This document shows positions 41,492 to 48,310 of a DNA stretch of 62,137 nucleotides, piece by piece; within the stretch, counting starts at the first letter, position 1, and every line of letters starts with the position of its first letter. The DNA lies in the NCBI GenBank assembly GCA_903901045.1, contig CAIUPP010000071.1, forward strand, positions 1 to 62,137, read 5' to 3'. The notes under the pieces are model-generated. The model was not told the DNA's origin and searched no databases. It saw nothing but the letters and a program-made list of their open reading frames with translations. The DNA is from an uncultured Planctomycetota bacterium (GTDB taxonomy: Bacteria > Planctomycetota > Brocadiia > CAIUPP01). The position numbers and the translations under genes are program-made.

Positions 41492-41980
41492 ATGAAAGGC
41501 AAGTGCTGGAAATTCGGCGACCACGTGGATACGGACCAGATCATCCCGGCCCGCTACCTGAACACGATCAACGCGGCGGAGCTGGCGGCGCATTGCATGG
41601 AGGACGCCGACGCGGGGTTCGCGAAGAAGGTCAAGCAGGGGGACATCATCGTCGGGGGGGATAACTTCGGCTGCGGCTCCTCGCGCGAGCATGCCCCGCT
41701 GTGCATCAAGGCGGCGGGGGTCTCCTGCGTGCTGGCCAATTCCTTCGCCCGCATCTTCTTCCGCAACGCGATCAATATCGGCCTGCCGATTCTCGAATGC
41801 CCCGAGGCCGTGGCCGCGATCAAGGAAGGGGATGAGGTGGAGGTGGACCTGGAGAAGGGGAGCGTCAAGCACCTCGGCACAGGCAAGGTGTACAACACCA
41901 CCCCCTTCCCGAAGGAACTGCGGGAGATCATCGCCGCCGGCGGGTTGATGAATTACGTCAAGACGGTCGCGGCGAAGTAA
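41492..41980 (+). CDS. leuD: 3-isopropylmalate dehydratase small subunit
   Basis: 162 residues, ATG just after GGAGG. Swivel-domain protein: FGDHVDTDQIIPARYLNT, VGGDNFGCGSSREHAP (the substrate-anchor GCGSSREHA loop), NSFARIFFRNAINIGLPILE. The residue set after VDTDQIIPARYL determines specificity among isopropylmalate, homoaconitate and citraconate-type substrates, and I cannot decide it by eye. It pairs with leuC; leuA and leuB are elsewhere. Confidence 0.94.
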   Translation: MKGKCWKFGDHVDTDQIIPARYLNTINAAELAAHCMEDADAGFAKKVKQGDIIVGGDNFGCGSSREHAPLCIKAAGVSCVLANSFARIFFRNAINIGLPILECPEAVAAIKEGDEVEVDLEKGSVKHLGTGKVYNTTPFPKELREIIAAGGLMNYVKTVAAK

Positions 41981-42002
41981 CGGCGAAACAGCGAAGGCGT
42001 TC

Positions 42003-42090
42003 TATCCACAGATTACACAGATTAGCGCAGATTACGGCAACGGCTCTATGTTTCTTCTCAATCTGTGAGAATCTGCGTAATCTGCGGATG
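42003..42090. repeat. ACAGATTACACAGATTA inverted repeat
   Basis: Two inverted arms (42003-42034 and 42062-42090) built from the word CAGATTA/TAATCTG, in the convergent gap between leuD and tsaE. A lone relative occurs at 55229-55266. It is a widespread class of intergenic repeat and may serve as a two-way transcript end. Confidence 0.65.
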
Positions 42091-42107
42091 TCGTTTGTCG
42101 TTGTCTC

Positions 42108-42572
42108 TCAGAACCCGGCTCGTTCCATGAGGGCATGGGCGGAGGGGCCGCGGGGGGTGAGGGTGACCTTGCGCTCGTTCTCGGATCCCACTTCGATGGA
42201 GACCTCCAACCGTTCGGCGGGGAGGGACTCTGCGACGCGGTCGGCCCATTCGATCACGCTGACGCCCGCGCCGTAGTAGGCCTCCTCGGCGCCGATGTCG
42301 AGCATGTCGCTCTGGCGCGCGAGGCGGTAGGCGTCGAAGTGGAAGAGCGGCAGGCGCGCTTCGTGGCGCATCATGAGGACGAAGGTGGGGCTGGTGACGT
42401 GCCGCGGGTCCCCGCCGAGTCCGGCGAGTATCCCCTTGGCAAAGACGGTTTTCCCCGCCCCGAGTTGCCCTCTCAGCGCGAACACGTCCCCTGCCTGCGC
42501 CGCGCGGCCAAGCCGCTCGGCCAGGGCCATCGTCGCTTCGGGGGAGGCGGTTGTGATCTCGATTAAACCCAT
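42108..42572 (-). CDS. tsaE: tRNA threonylcarbamoyladenosine synthesis ATPase TsaE
   Basis: 154 residues from ATG 42572; the longer frame upstream is repeat sequence. Motifs: GQLGAGKTVFAKGIL Walker A, HVTSPTFVLMM, FHFDAYRL and VIEWADRV, as in YjeE/TsaE. It recycles the TsaB-TsaD complex that makes t6A in tRNAs. No good ribosome site is seen; a repeat block (42580-42665) abuts the start and may have displaced it. tsaB, tsaC and tsaD are not in the window. Confidence 0.92.
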   Translation of the reverse strand: MGLIEITTASPEATMALAERLGRAAQAGDVFALRGQLGAGKTVFAKGILAGLGGDPRHVTSPTFVLMMRHEARLPLFHFDAYRLARQSDMLDIGAEEAYYGAGVSVIEWADRVAESLPAERLEVSIEVGSENERKVTLTPRGPSAHALMERAGF

Positions 42573-42579
42573 GATTGTC

Positions 42580-42665
42580 TCGGTGGAGCGCGCTGTCCTC
42601 AGCGCGCTTTGTTTAGTTTTTCCCGTCGCTACGAAACGAGCGCGCTGAGGACATCGCGCTCCACC
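42580..42665. repeat. TGGAGCGCG inverted repeat upstream of tsaE
   Basis: Outer arms GGTGGAGCGCGCTGTCCTCA and its complement at the right end enclose AGCGCGCT words and a central AT-rich loop. Related to the blocks before rfbB (25880-25928) and trpC (19601-19630). It begins 8 bp upstream of the tsaE ATG. Confidence 0.65.
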
Positions 42666-42686
42666 AAGCCGGCGCTGCAGCAGATG

Positions 42687-42724
42687 AAAAAGGCCCGGGC
42701 CGCTCATGCGCGACCCGGGCCTTT
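42687..42724 (-). terminator. intrinsic terminator of the lpd-metF run
   Basis: On the minus strand AAAGGCCCGGG and CCCGGGCCTTT form an 11-bp GC-rich stem with a 14-nt loop, followed by a run of five T. It starts 15 bp after the metF stop, the clearest factor-independent terminator in the window. Confidence 0.85.
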
Positions 42725-42738
42725 CCATTCCAACCTGC

Positions 42739-43638
42739 TTAGGCCGACGCGGCGTCCACGATCTGGCCGACGGTGTCGTCCCAGCCCAGGGGCATGATGT
42801 GCGCGCCCTGGCACATGGGCTTCATCTGCTTGATGAGCCGCGCGGAGACTTCCACCGCCTTCTTCTTGGTCTGGTCCTTCGGCGTCTCGGAGAGTTCCTT
42901 CATCAGCGGCTCGGGAACCACCACGCCGGGGACGTTCTCGTTCATGTACTTGGCCATGCCAAGACCCTTGAGCACGACGATGCCGACCATGATGGGGATC
43001 TGGATGTTCCGGCGGCGCACCTCGTTCATGAACTTCTCGAACGCGGCCGCGTCATACACCGCCTGCGTCTGGCAGAACTGCGCGCCGGCGGCGACTTTCT
43101 TCTCGAGCTTGAGGATCTGCGCCTCGACCATGTCGGAGCAGGGGGTGACGACGCACCCCTTGAAGAACTTCGGCGCGCCTTCCAGCTTGTTCGGGCGGCC
43201 CTTGAAGTCCTTGCCCATGTCCGATCCGCTTTCGAGGATCGTTGCGGCCTTGAGCAGCTGCACGCTATCGAGGTCATAGACCGGCTTGGCGTCGCGGTGA
43301 TCTCCCTTGACGACGTGGTCGCCGGTGATGGCCAGGACGTTGCGAATGCCCAGCACGTAGGCGTTGAGCAGGTCGCTCTGGAGGGCCAGGCGGTTGCGGT
43401 CGCGGCAGACCATCTGGAAGACGGGCTCGACGCCGGCCTCGACCAGCTTGGCGGAGACGGCCAGCGAACCCAGGCGCATGACGGCGGTCTGGATGTCGGT
43501 GACGTTGATGGCGACCACCTTGTCCTTCATGACGGCGGCGCCTTCCATCACGTGGTGGAGATCCACCCCTTTGGGCGGGCCCACTTCACCGGTGAACGTG
43601 AAATGTCCGGCGGCAAGAGATTGTTCGAGCTTGCTCAT
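42739..43638 (-). CDS. metF: methylenetetrahydrofolate reductase MetF
   Basis: 299 residues. TIM-barrel flavoprotein reducing 5,10-methylene- to 5-methyl-tetrahydrofolate. Signs: FTFTGEVGPPKGVDL with the catalytic Glu, INVTDIQTAVMRLGSLAVS, VFQMVCRDRNRLALQSDLL, LAITGDHVVKGDH, GAQFCQTQAVYDAAAFEKF. The compact form without extensions is that found with MetV in acetogens and other anaerobes; its electron source is then not NADH directly. It starts with ATGA overlapping the metV stop, so the two are coupled. Confidence 0.94.
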   Translation of the reverse strand: MSKLEQSLAAGHFTFTGEVGPPKGVDLHHVMEGAAVMKDKVVAINVTDIQTAVMRLGSLAVSAKLVEAGVEPVFQMVCRDRNRLALQSDLLNAYVLGIRNVLAITGDHVVKGDHRDAKPVYDLDSVQLLKAATILESGSDMGKDFKGRPNKLEGAPKFFKGCVVTPCSDMVEAQILKLEKKVAAGAQFCQTQAVYDAAAFEKFMNEVRRRNIQIPIMVGIVVLKGLGMAKYMNENVPGVVVPEPLMKELSETPKDQTKKKAVEVSARLIKQMKPMCQGAHIMPLGWDDTVGQIVDAASA

Positions 43639-44306
43639 TTCTTGATCCCCTCAGGTGTCTTTTTGGGCCAGGTGAATTGACGAGGCGTGTGGCGGCTGCC
43701 TTGGTCCTTGGCGGGCTGATACGCGCGCATCTTGTCCAGCTTGCCGAGGGCCTCCATCTTCTTGTAGATCAGCACCCAGCCGCAATCCTTCTCCGGGTCG
43801 ATTTCGCATTTGCCGCCCTTGGAGCCGCCGCAGGGGCCGTTGAGCAGTCCCTTCGCGCAGCGCGTGACCGGGCAGATGCCCTCGAACGCTTCCAGGACGC
43901 ACTGGCCGCAGGTGCTGCAGCGTTCAGTGTACTTGCCGAGGCGATTGACCTGGCCGACGAACAGCGAGTCGACCCCGATGTGCGCCTTCTTCTCCAGGGT
44001 CTCGCCGATGGTCTGCGCTCCGGTGCCGCAGGCCATGACGAGGATCGAATCGGCCTCCTTGATCGCCTGCTCGTACTCCCGCGCCTTCTGACGCACCGCG
44101 CCGAGTTGGCAGGCGGTGTCGAACACGGCCGTTCCTGTGATGCTCTTCCCGGCGGCCTCCAGGCGGGCCTTCATCTCGACCAACTCCTCCTCGCCTCCGG
44201 TCTTGCAGGCGGCGGCGCAATCGGCGCAGCCGGCGAGGAACACTTTTTGCTCGCCTTCGAGGGACTTCAGAATGTCCTCGAACGCTTTCTGTTTCTGAAT
44301 AATCAC
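43635..44306 (-). CDS. metV: MetV-like zinc/iron-sulfur partner of MetF
   Basis: 223 residues from GTG 44306, 5 nt after GGAGG. Matches the MTHFR C-terminal-type cysteine-rich protein family: VFLAGCADCAAACKTGGEEE, VMACGTGAQTIGE, CSTCGQCVLEAFEGICPVTRC and GLLNGPCGGSKGGKCEI. The many cysteines should bind zinc and/or iron-sulfur clusters. In acetogens MetV and MetF form the reductase together, and MetV is thought to pass electrons. Here it follows a lipoyl carrier by 16 bp and overlaps metF by 4 nt. Confidence 0.9.
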   Translation of the reverse strand: MIIQKQKAFEDILKSLEGEQKVFLAGCADCAAACKTGGEEELVEMKARLEAAGKSITGTAVFDTACQLGAVRQKAREYEQAIKEADSILVMACGTGAQTIGETLEKKAHIGVDSLFVGQVNRLGKYTERCSTCGQCVLEAFEGICPVTRCAKGLLNGPCGGSKGGKCEIDPEKDCGWVLIYKKMEALGKLDKMRAYQPAKDQGSRHTPRQFTWPKKTPEGIKK

Positions 44307-44322
44307 GGGCGCCTCCAGACAG

Positions 44323-44568
44323 TTACTTGGTTTCGACGATTGCCAACAGGCCGCCAACCGACACGAGGTCCTCTTCCTTAGCGACGATTTTCTTCACCTT
44401 GCCGGTGACGGGGGAGGGGACGTTGAACGTCGCCTTGTCGGTCACCATTTCACAGAAATCGTCCCCCTCTTTCACGTCAGAGCCTTCCTTCACAAAGAAG
44501 AAGGAGACCGTCGCTTCTTCGGGCGCGTCCTTGCCGAGTTCCGGCAACTTCACCTCAAAGTCGGCCAT
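44323..44568 (-). CDS. stand-alone lipoyl-domain carrier protein
   Basis: 81 residues from ATG 44568 (AAAGGAA upstream); the open frame extends further but the domain starts here. One E2-type lipoyl domain and nothing else: ADFEVKLPELGKDAPEEATV, DDFCEMVTDKATFNVPSP with the lipoylation Lys in TDKA, and VSVGGLLAIVE. No E2 catalytic or E1-binding domain is attached, and no 2-oxoacid dehydrogenase E1 is in the window. Its neighbours are a dihydrolipoamide dehydrogenase and MetV-MetF, so it may shuttle electrons between them; this is inference. Confidence 0.88.
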   Translation of the reverse strand: MADFEVKLPELGKDAPEEATVSFFFVKEGSDVKEGDDFCEMVTDKATFNVPSPVTGKVKKIVAKEEDLVSVGGLLAIVETK

Positions 44569-44668
44569 CGTCGTTCCTTTCGGTCGAAAAAAAGATCGCG
44601 TTACAGAACAGTAGTATAGCAAAATCCGCGGCAACCGAAAACTTGCGTCTTGCCCGACAGTACCCGCT

Positions 44669-44694
44669 GGGCAAGGCATGCCTTGCCCCTACAC
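44669..44694. repeat. GGCAAGGCATGCCTTGCC palindrome, copy 2
   Basis: Same 20-bp perfect palindrome plus CCTACA as at 12329 and 50617. It separates the lpd gene from the lipoyl-carrier gene within a same-strand run, so it may influence transcript processing there. Confidence 0.8.
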
Positions 44695-44707
44695 AACGGG
44701 GGAAAAG

Positions 44708-46081
44708 TCACACGTGAATCGCCTTGCCCAGCCAGGCCTCGGCGCACTCGGAGATCACTTCCGGCATCGTGGGGTGGGCGTGGATCGTGTTGGCGATGGA
44801 TTCGACCGTCGCTTCCATCGACATCGCCAGCGCCGCCTCGGCAATGAGGGCGGAGGAGTGCGCGCCGATGATATGCACGCCGATCACCTCGCCGCTCTTC
44901 GCGTCGGCGATGATCTTGGCCCAGCCGTAGGTCTCCCCCGTGGCCTGTGCCTTGCCCAGCGCCATGAAGGGGAACTTGGCTTCCTTGACGTCCAGCCCGG
45001 CCGCCTTGCACTCGACGTTGCTCTTGCCGACGGAAGAGATTTCGAACTCGGTGAAGACGCAGGCGGGGATGACGCGGTAGTCCATCTTGACGTGATGCCC
45101 CATGATGCTCTCGACGGCCACGATCCCCTGGCGCGTGGCGACGTGCGCCAGCATCATCTTCGCCGTTACGTCGCCGATGGCGTAAATGTTCGGCACGGAG
45201 GTGCGGCACTGCTCGTCGATCGTCACCGCGCCGCGCTCGGTCTTGACGCCCACCTCATCCAGCCCGATCCCCTTGGAGTTGATGGAGCGGCCGATCGAGA
45301 CCAGCACCTTCTCCACCTGAAGCTCCTGCCCGTTGGAGAGCTTGCACTTGGCGCCGGCGGCGTTGACCTCGACCGCTTCGACCTTCGTCCCCAGGAAGAT
45401 ATCCATCTTCTTTTTCTTGAACAGCCGGAAGAGTTCCTTGGCCAGGTCGGAGTCGCTACGCGGGAGAAGCTGGTCCATCAGCTCGACGATGGTCACCTGG
45501 CATCCGAACTGCTCGAAGATGCTCGCCCACTCGACGCCGATGTACCCGCCGCCGACGATGAGCATGCTGGCGGGAAGCTTGTCGAGCTTGAGCGCGTCGT
45601 CGCTGGTGAGGACGGTCTTGCCGTCGAAGGGGAAGCCGGGGAGACGCAGCGGCTCGGAGCCGGTGGCGAGGATGAGGTTCTCGCCCGTCACCTTGCGCGC
45701 GGCGCCGTCGGCGGTCACCTCGATGGTGTGCTTGTCCAGCAGTTTGCCGCGGCCGCGGATGACGTCGATCTTGTTCTTCTTCATCAGCGATTCGATCCCC
45801 TTGCGGAGGCGCTCGCTGACTTCCTCCTTGCGCTTCATTACGCGCGTGAAGTCGGGCTTCGACTCGCTGCAGGTGAAGCCGAACTCCGCGCCGCGCTTGG
45901 TGGTGGAGTAGGAGTGCGCGCTTTCGATGAGCGCCTTGGTGGGGATGCAGCCGCGGTTGAGGCAGACGCCGCCGAGCTCGCGCTCCTCGATGATGCCCAC
46001 CTTCGCGCCGAGTTGCGCCGCCCGAATGCCCGCCACATACCCCCCGGGACCTGCCCCCAGGATCAGAATATCGTAGTCCAT
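44708..46081 (-). CDS. lpdA: dihydrolipoamide dehydrogenase
   Basis: 457 residues from ATG 46081 after GGAGAG. FAD/NAD disulfide reductase: DILILGAGPGGYVAGIRAAQ, GGVCLNRGCIPTKAL with the redox pair C-x4-C, SMLIVGGGYIGVEWASIFEQ, YAIGDVTAKMMLAHVA, and HAHPTMPEVISECAEA with the His-Glu active-site pair. It re-oxidises dihydrolipoyl carriers with NAD+, or runs backward with NADH. It is not beside 2-oxoacid dehydrogenase or glycine-cleavage genes; instead a lone lipoyl carrier, MetV and MetF follow on the same strand. Confidence 0.95.
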   Translation of the reverse strand: MDYDILILGAGPGGYVAGIRAAQLGAKVGIIEERELGGVCLNRGCIPTKALIESAHSYSTTKRGAEFGFTCSESKPDFTRVMKRKEEVSERLRKGIESLMKKNKIDVIRGRGKLLDKHTIEVTADGAARKVTGENLILATGSEPLRLPGFPFDGKTVLTSDDALKLDKLPASMLIVGGGYIGVEWASIFEQFGCQVTIVELMDQLLPRSDSDLAKELFRLFKKKKMDIFLGTKVEAVEVNAAGAKCKLSNGQELQVEKVLVSIGRSINSKGIGLDEVGVKTERGAVTIDEQCRTSVPNIYAIGDVTAKMMLAHVATRQGIVAVESIMGHHVKMDYRVIPACVFTEFEISSVGKSNVECKAAGLDVKEAKFPFMALGKAQATGETYGWAKIIADAKSGEVIGVHIIGAHSSALIAEAALAMSMEATVESIANTIHAHPTMPEVISECAEAWLGKAIHV

Positions 46082-46177
46082 GACTCTCTCCAGAACAGTG
46101 TGACACGCGGTCAAAGAGTTCGTAATTATACGAAGGGCGGGGCTGTACGGTCAATTGCATGTGTGGGGGGGGGCGGT

Positions 46178-46222
46178 TTGTCATTGCGAGGAGCCCGCCG
46201 CAGGCAGGGGACGAAGCAATGA
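46178..46222. repeat. GTCATTGCGAGGAGCC-type repeat
   Basis: GTCATTGCGAGGAGCCCGCC through GACGAAGCAATGACATC, with inverted ends GTCATTGC and GCAATGAC. It belongs to a well-known class of intergenic repeats found in many phyla. It fills the divergent gap between lpdA and pfkA. Relatives: 50693-50870, 58024-58180 and 60522-60727. Confidence 0.7.
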
Positions 46223-46321
46223 CATCGGGCCGAGGCGCCCTTCCATCATTTTCCGCTCCAGTTCCGGGCGCTCCGGCCGATATATTCTATGGGACATTGC
46301 CCTCGCGCAGGGCGCCGCCGT

Positions 46322-46350
46322 TTGCCCGGACGCGTGCCGCTTCCTATAAT
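46322..46350 (+). promoter_or_regulatory. promoter of pfkA
   Basis: TTGCCC (46322-46327), a 17-bp spacer and a perfect TATAAT (46345-46350); start expected near 46357, then AAGGAG at 46374-46379 before the ATG. Confidence 0.6.
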
Positions 46351-46387
46351 CATGCGGCATTACTTTCCACTATAAGGAGATTGTCCG

Positions 46388-47482
46388 ATGCCTCTACGCA
46401 TTGCGATCCTTACCGGCGGCGGCGACTGCCCCGGGTTGAACGCGGTCATCCGGGCGGCGGCGAAGACGGCGATTCTCGAACACGGCGCGGAGATCATCGG
46501 CATCGAGGACGGATACGAGGGGCTTGTCGAGGACCGTGTGCGCGAACTGGATTACCTCTCCGTCTCCGGCATTCTCAACATGGGCGGGACCATCCTGGGC
46601 ACGAGCAACCGCGCCAACCCGTTCGCTTATCCCGTGAAGGACGCCAAAGGGAAGGTGACGTTCCAGGATCTCTCCGAGCAGGCTGTCCGCACCTTCAAAT
46701 CGCTCAACGCGGACGCGCTGATCGCCATCGGCGGGGATGGCAGCCTGACCATCGCGAACGAATTGAATAAGCGCGGCGTGCCGAGCGTCGGCGTCCCTAA
46801 GACCATTGACAACGATCTGTATGGCACCGACCAGACCTTCGGCTTCGACACGGCGGTGACGACCGCCACCGAGGCGGTGGACAAGCTGCATACGACCGCC
46901 CAGGCGCACCACCGCGTGATGGTGCTGGAGGTGATGGGACGCAACGCGGGCTGGCTGGCGCTGGGGGCGGGAGTGGCGGGGGGCGGAGATATCGTCCTGC
47001 TGCCGGAAATCCCGTACCGCTTGGAGGCGATCCGCGATTACATCCTCGGGCGCAAGGCGAAGGGGAAGAAGTTCAGCCTGGTGATCGTGGCCGAAGGGGC
47101 GCACCCGGAGGGGGGGGACGTGGTGGTCGGGCGCATGGTCGACGACGCCTCCGAGGCGCGGCGGCTGGGGGGAATCGGCAACAAGCTGCGCAACGATATC
47201 GAGCAGGCGACGGGCATCGAGACGCGCGCGACGATCCTGGGGCACCTCCAGCGCGGCGGCGAGCCGACGCCGTTCGACCGCATCCTCGCCAGCCGCTTCG
47301 GGCGCGAGGCGGCGAAACTGGCCGTCGCCGGGAAGTTCGGGCAGATGGTCGGCCTGCGCGGCGCGGAGATTGTCCCCGTCCCGCTCGCGGACATCGCGGG
47401 AAAACAGCGGCTGGTCAATCTCGATAACCACCTGCTGCTGACGGCCAGGTCGGTGGGGACGTGCTTTGGGGATGGGGTGTGA
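46388..47482 (+). CDS. pfkA: 6-phosphofructokinase
   Basis: 364 residues; ATG after AAGGAG. Motifs: ILTGGGDCPGLNAVIRA, GGTILGTSNRANPF, AIGGDGSLTIANEL, VGVPKTIDNDLYGTD and EVMGRNAGWLAL, then GHLQRGGEPTPFDRIL. The GGDG glycine (E. coli position 104) favours ATP as phosphoryl donor, while PKTIDND has the Lys of position 124 typical of the pyrophosphate and Streptomyces-type (group III) enzymes. I expect ATP use, without allosteric control of the E. coli type. Pyruvate kinase at 3.6 kb belongs to the same pathway. Confidence 0.93.
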   Translation: MPLRIAILTGGGDCPGLNAVIRAAAKTAILEHGAEIIGIEDGYEGLVEDRVRELDYLSVSGILNMGGTILGTSNRANPFAYPVKDAKGKVTFQDLSEQAVRTFKSLNADALIAIGGDGSLTIANELNKRGVPSVGVPKTIDNDLYGTDQTFGFDTAVTTATEAVDKLHTTAQAHHRVMVLEVMGRNAGWLALGAGVAGGGDIVLLPEIPYRLEAIRDYILGRKAKGKKFSLVIVAEGAHPEGGDVVVGRMVDDASEARRLGGIGNKLRNDIEQATGIETRATILGHLQRGGEPTPFDRILASRFGREAAKLAVAGKFGQMVGLRGAEIVPVPLADIAGKQRLVNLDNHLLLTARSVGTCFGDGV

Positions 47483-47503
47483 TGAACAACGGAGAAACGG
47501 CTT

Positions 47504-47578
47504 GGACAAGATAACAAGATCGACAGGATATTAACGGCGTCCGTTGAATCTATCTTGCGTTATCTTGTAATCTTGTCC
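47504..47578. repeat. inverted repeat between convergent pfkA and dtd
   Basis: GGACAAGATAACAAGAT (47504-47520) and its complement (47562-47578) pair at 16 of 17 positions, with further pairing of GAAACGG and CCGTTTC outside. It could fold in the transcript of either gene and mark their 3' ends. Confidence 0.65.
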
Positions 47579-47599
47579 AGACCGTTTCTGCCGTCGTTG

Positions 47600-48052
47600 T
47601 CAGAACAGCCGCTGGCTGTCGATCAGTATCGTCACCGGCCCCTTGTTGGTGAGCGAGACGTCCATCATCGCCTGGAATTCCCCCGTGGCAACCTGCTTGA
47701 CGCCGAGCGCACGGAATTGCGCGACGCAACGCTCGTAGAGGGACTTGGCCTGCTCGGGGCGGGCGGCGTCGATGAAGGAGGGGCGCTTGCCTTTGCGGAC
47801 GTCGCCGAAGAGGGTGAATTGAGAGACGATCAGTACCCCGCCGCCGATCTCCAGCACCGAGCGGTTCATCTTATCTTCGGCGTCCGGGAAGATTCGCAGG
47901 CCGGCGATCTTCTCGGCGATATAGTCGGCGTCCGACTCCCCGTCCTCATGCCCGACGCCCAGCAGCACCACCAGCCCTTCGGCGATGGCGCCGACGACTT
48001 GGCCCTCGACCGACACGCTGGCCTGACTCACTCGTTGAACCACCGTACGCAT
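47600..48052 (-). CDS. dtd: D-aminoacyl-tRNA deacylase Dtd
   Basis: 150 residues, full length. Removes D-amino acids from mischarged tRNAs. Motifs: [58 protein letters not shown] (the S-Q-x-T-L catalytic block) and the late [16 protein letters not shown] with the N-x-GP-VT motif. ATG 48052. Convergent with pfkA. Confidence 0.95.
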   Translation of the reverse strand: MRTVVQRVSQASVSVEGQVVGAIAEGLVVLLGVGHEDGESDADYIAEKIAGLRIFPDAEDKMNRSVLEIGGGVLIVSQFTLFGDVRKGKRPSFIDAARPEQAKSLYERCVAQFRALGVKQVATGEFQAMMDVSLTNKGPVTILIDSQRLF

Positions 48053-48190
48053 GGCCTATCTCCGGTAGTGAACCGCCAAGACGCCGAGGACGCCAAGAAC
48101 GATGATGGAAGAGTAACGGAAACGGCGGCTTGGATGCAACGGCGACGGGGTCAGCGGGAGATCGGGGGCATCGGTAAGCCGTGGTCGGTG

Positions 48191-48218
48191 TGGCACAGCC
48201 GAGGGCGGCTGTGCCACA
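48191..48218. repeat. TGGCACAGCC hairpin upstream of pcrA
   Basis: TGGCACAGCC and GGCTGTGCCA arms around GAGGGC, in the 258-bp divergent gap between dtd and pcrA. TAGAAT at 48251-48256 could be a -10 for pcrA, but no clear -35 is seen. Nothing else is recognised in the gap. Confidence 0.5.
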
Positions 48219-48310
48219 CAGGCCATTCGCCAATCGCAAATCGTTCGTGTTAGAATCCGCTCTGGACGTTCTCCCGATGTTTCCAATGAACTCCGCACCC
48301 GAGGACTGAA

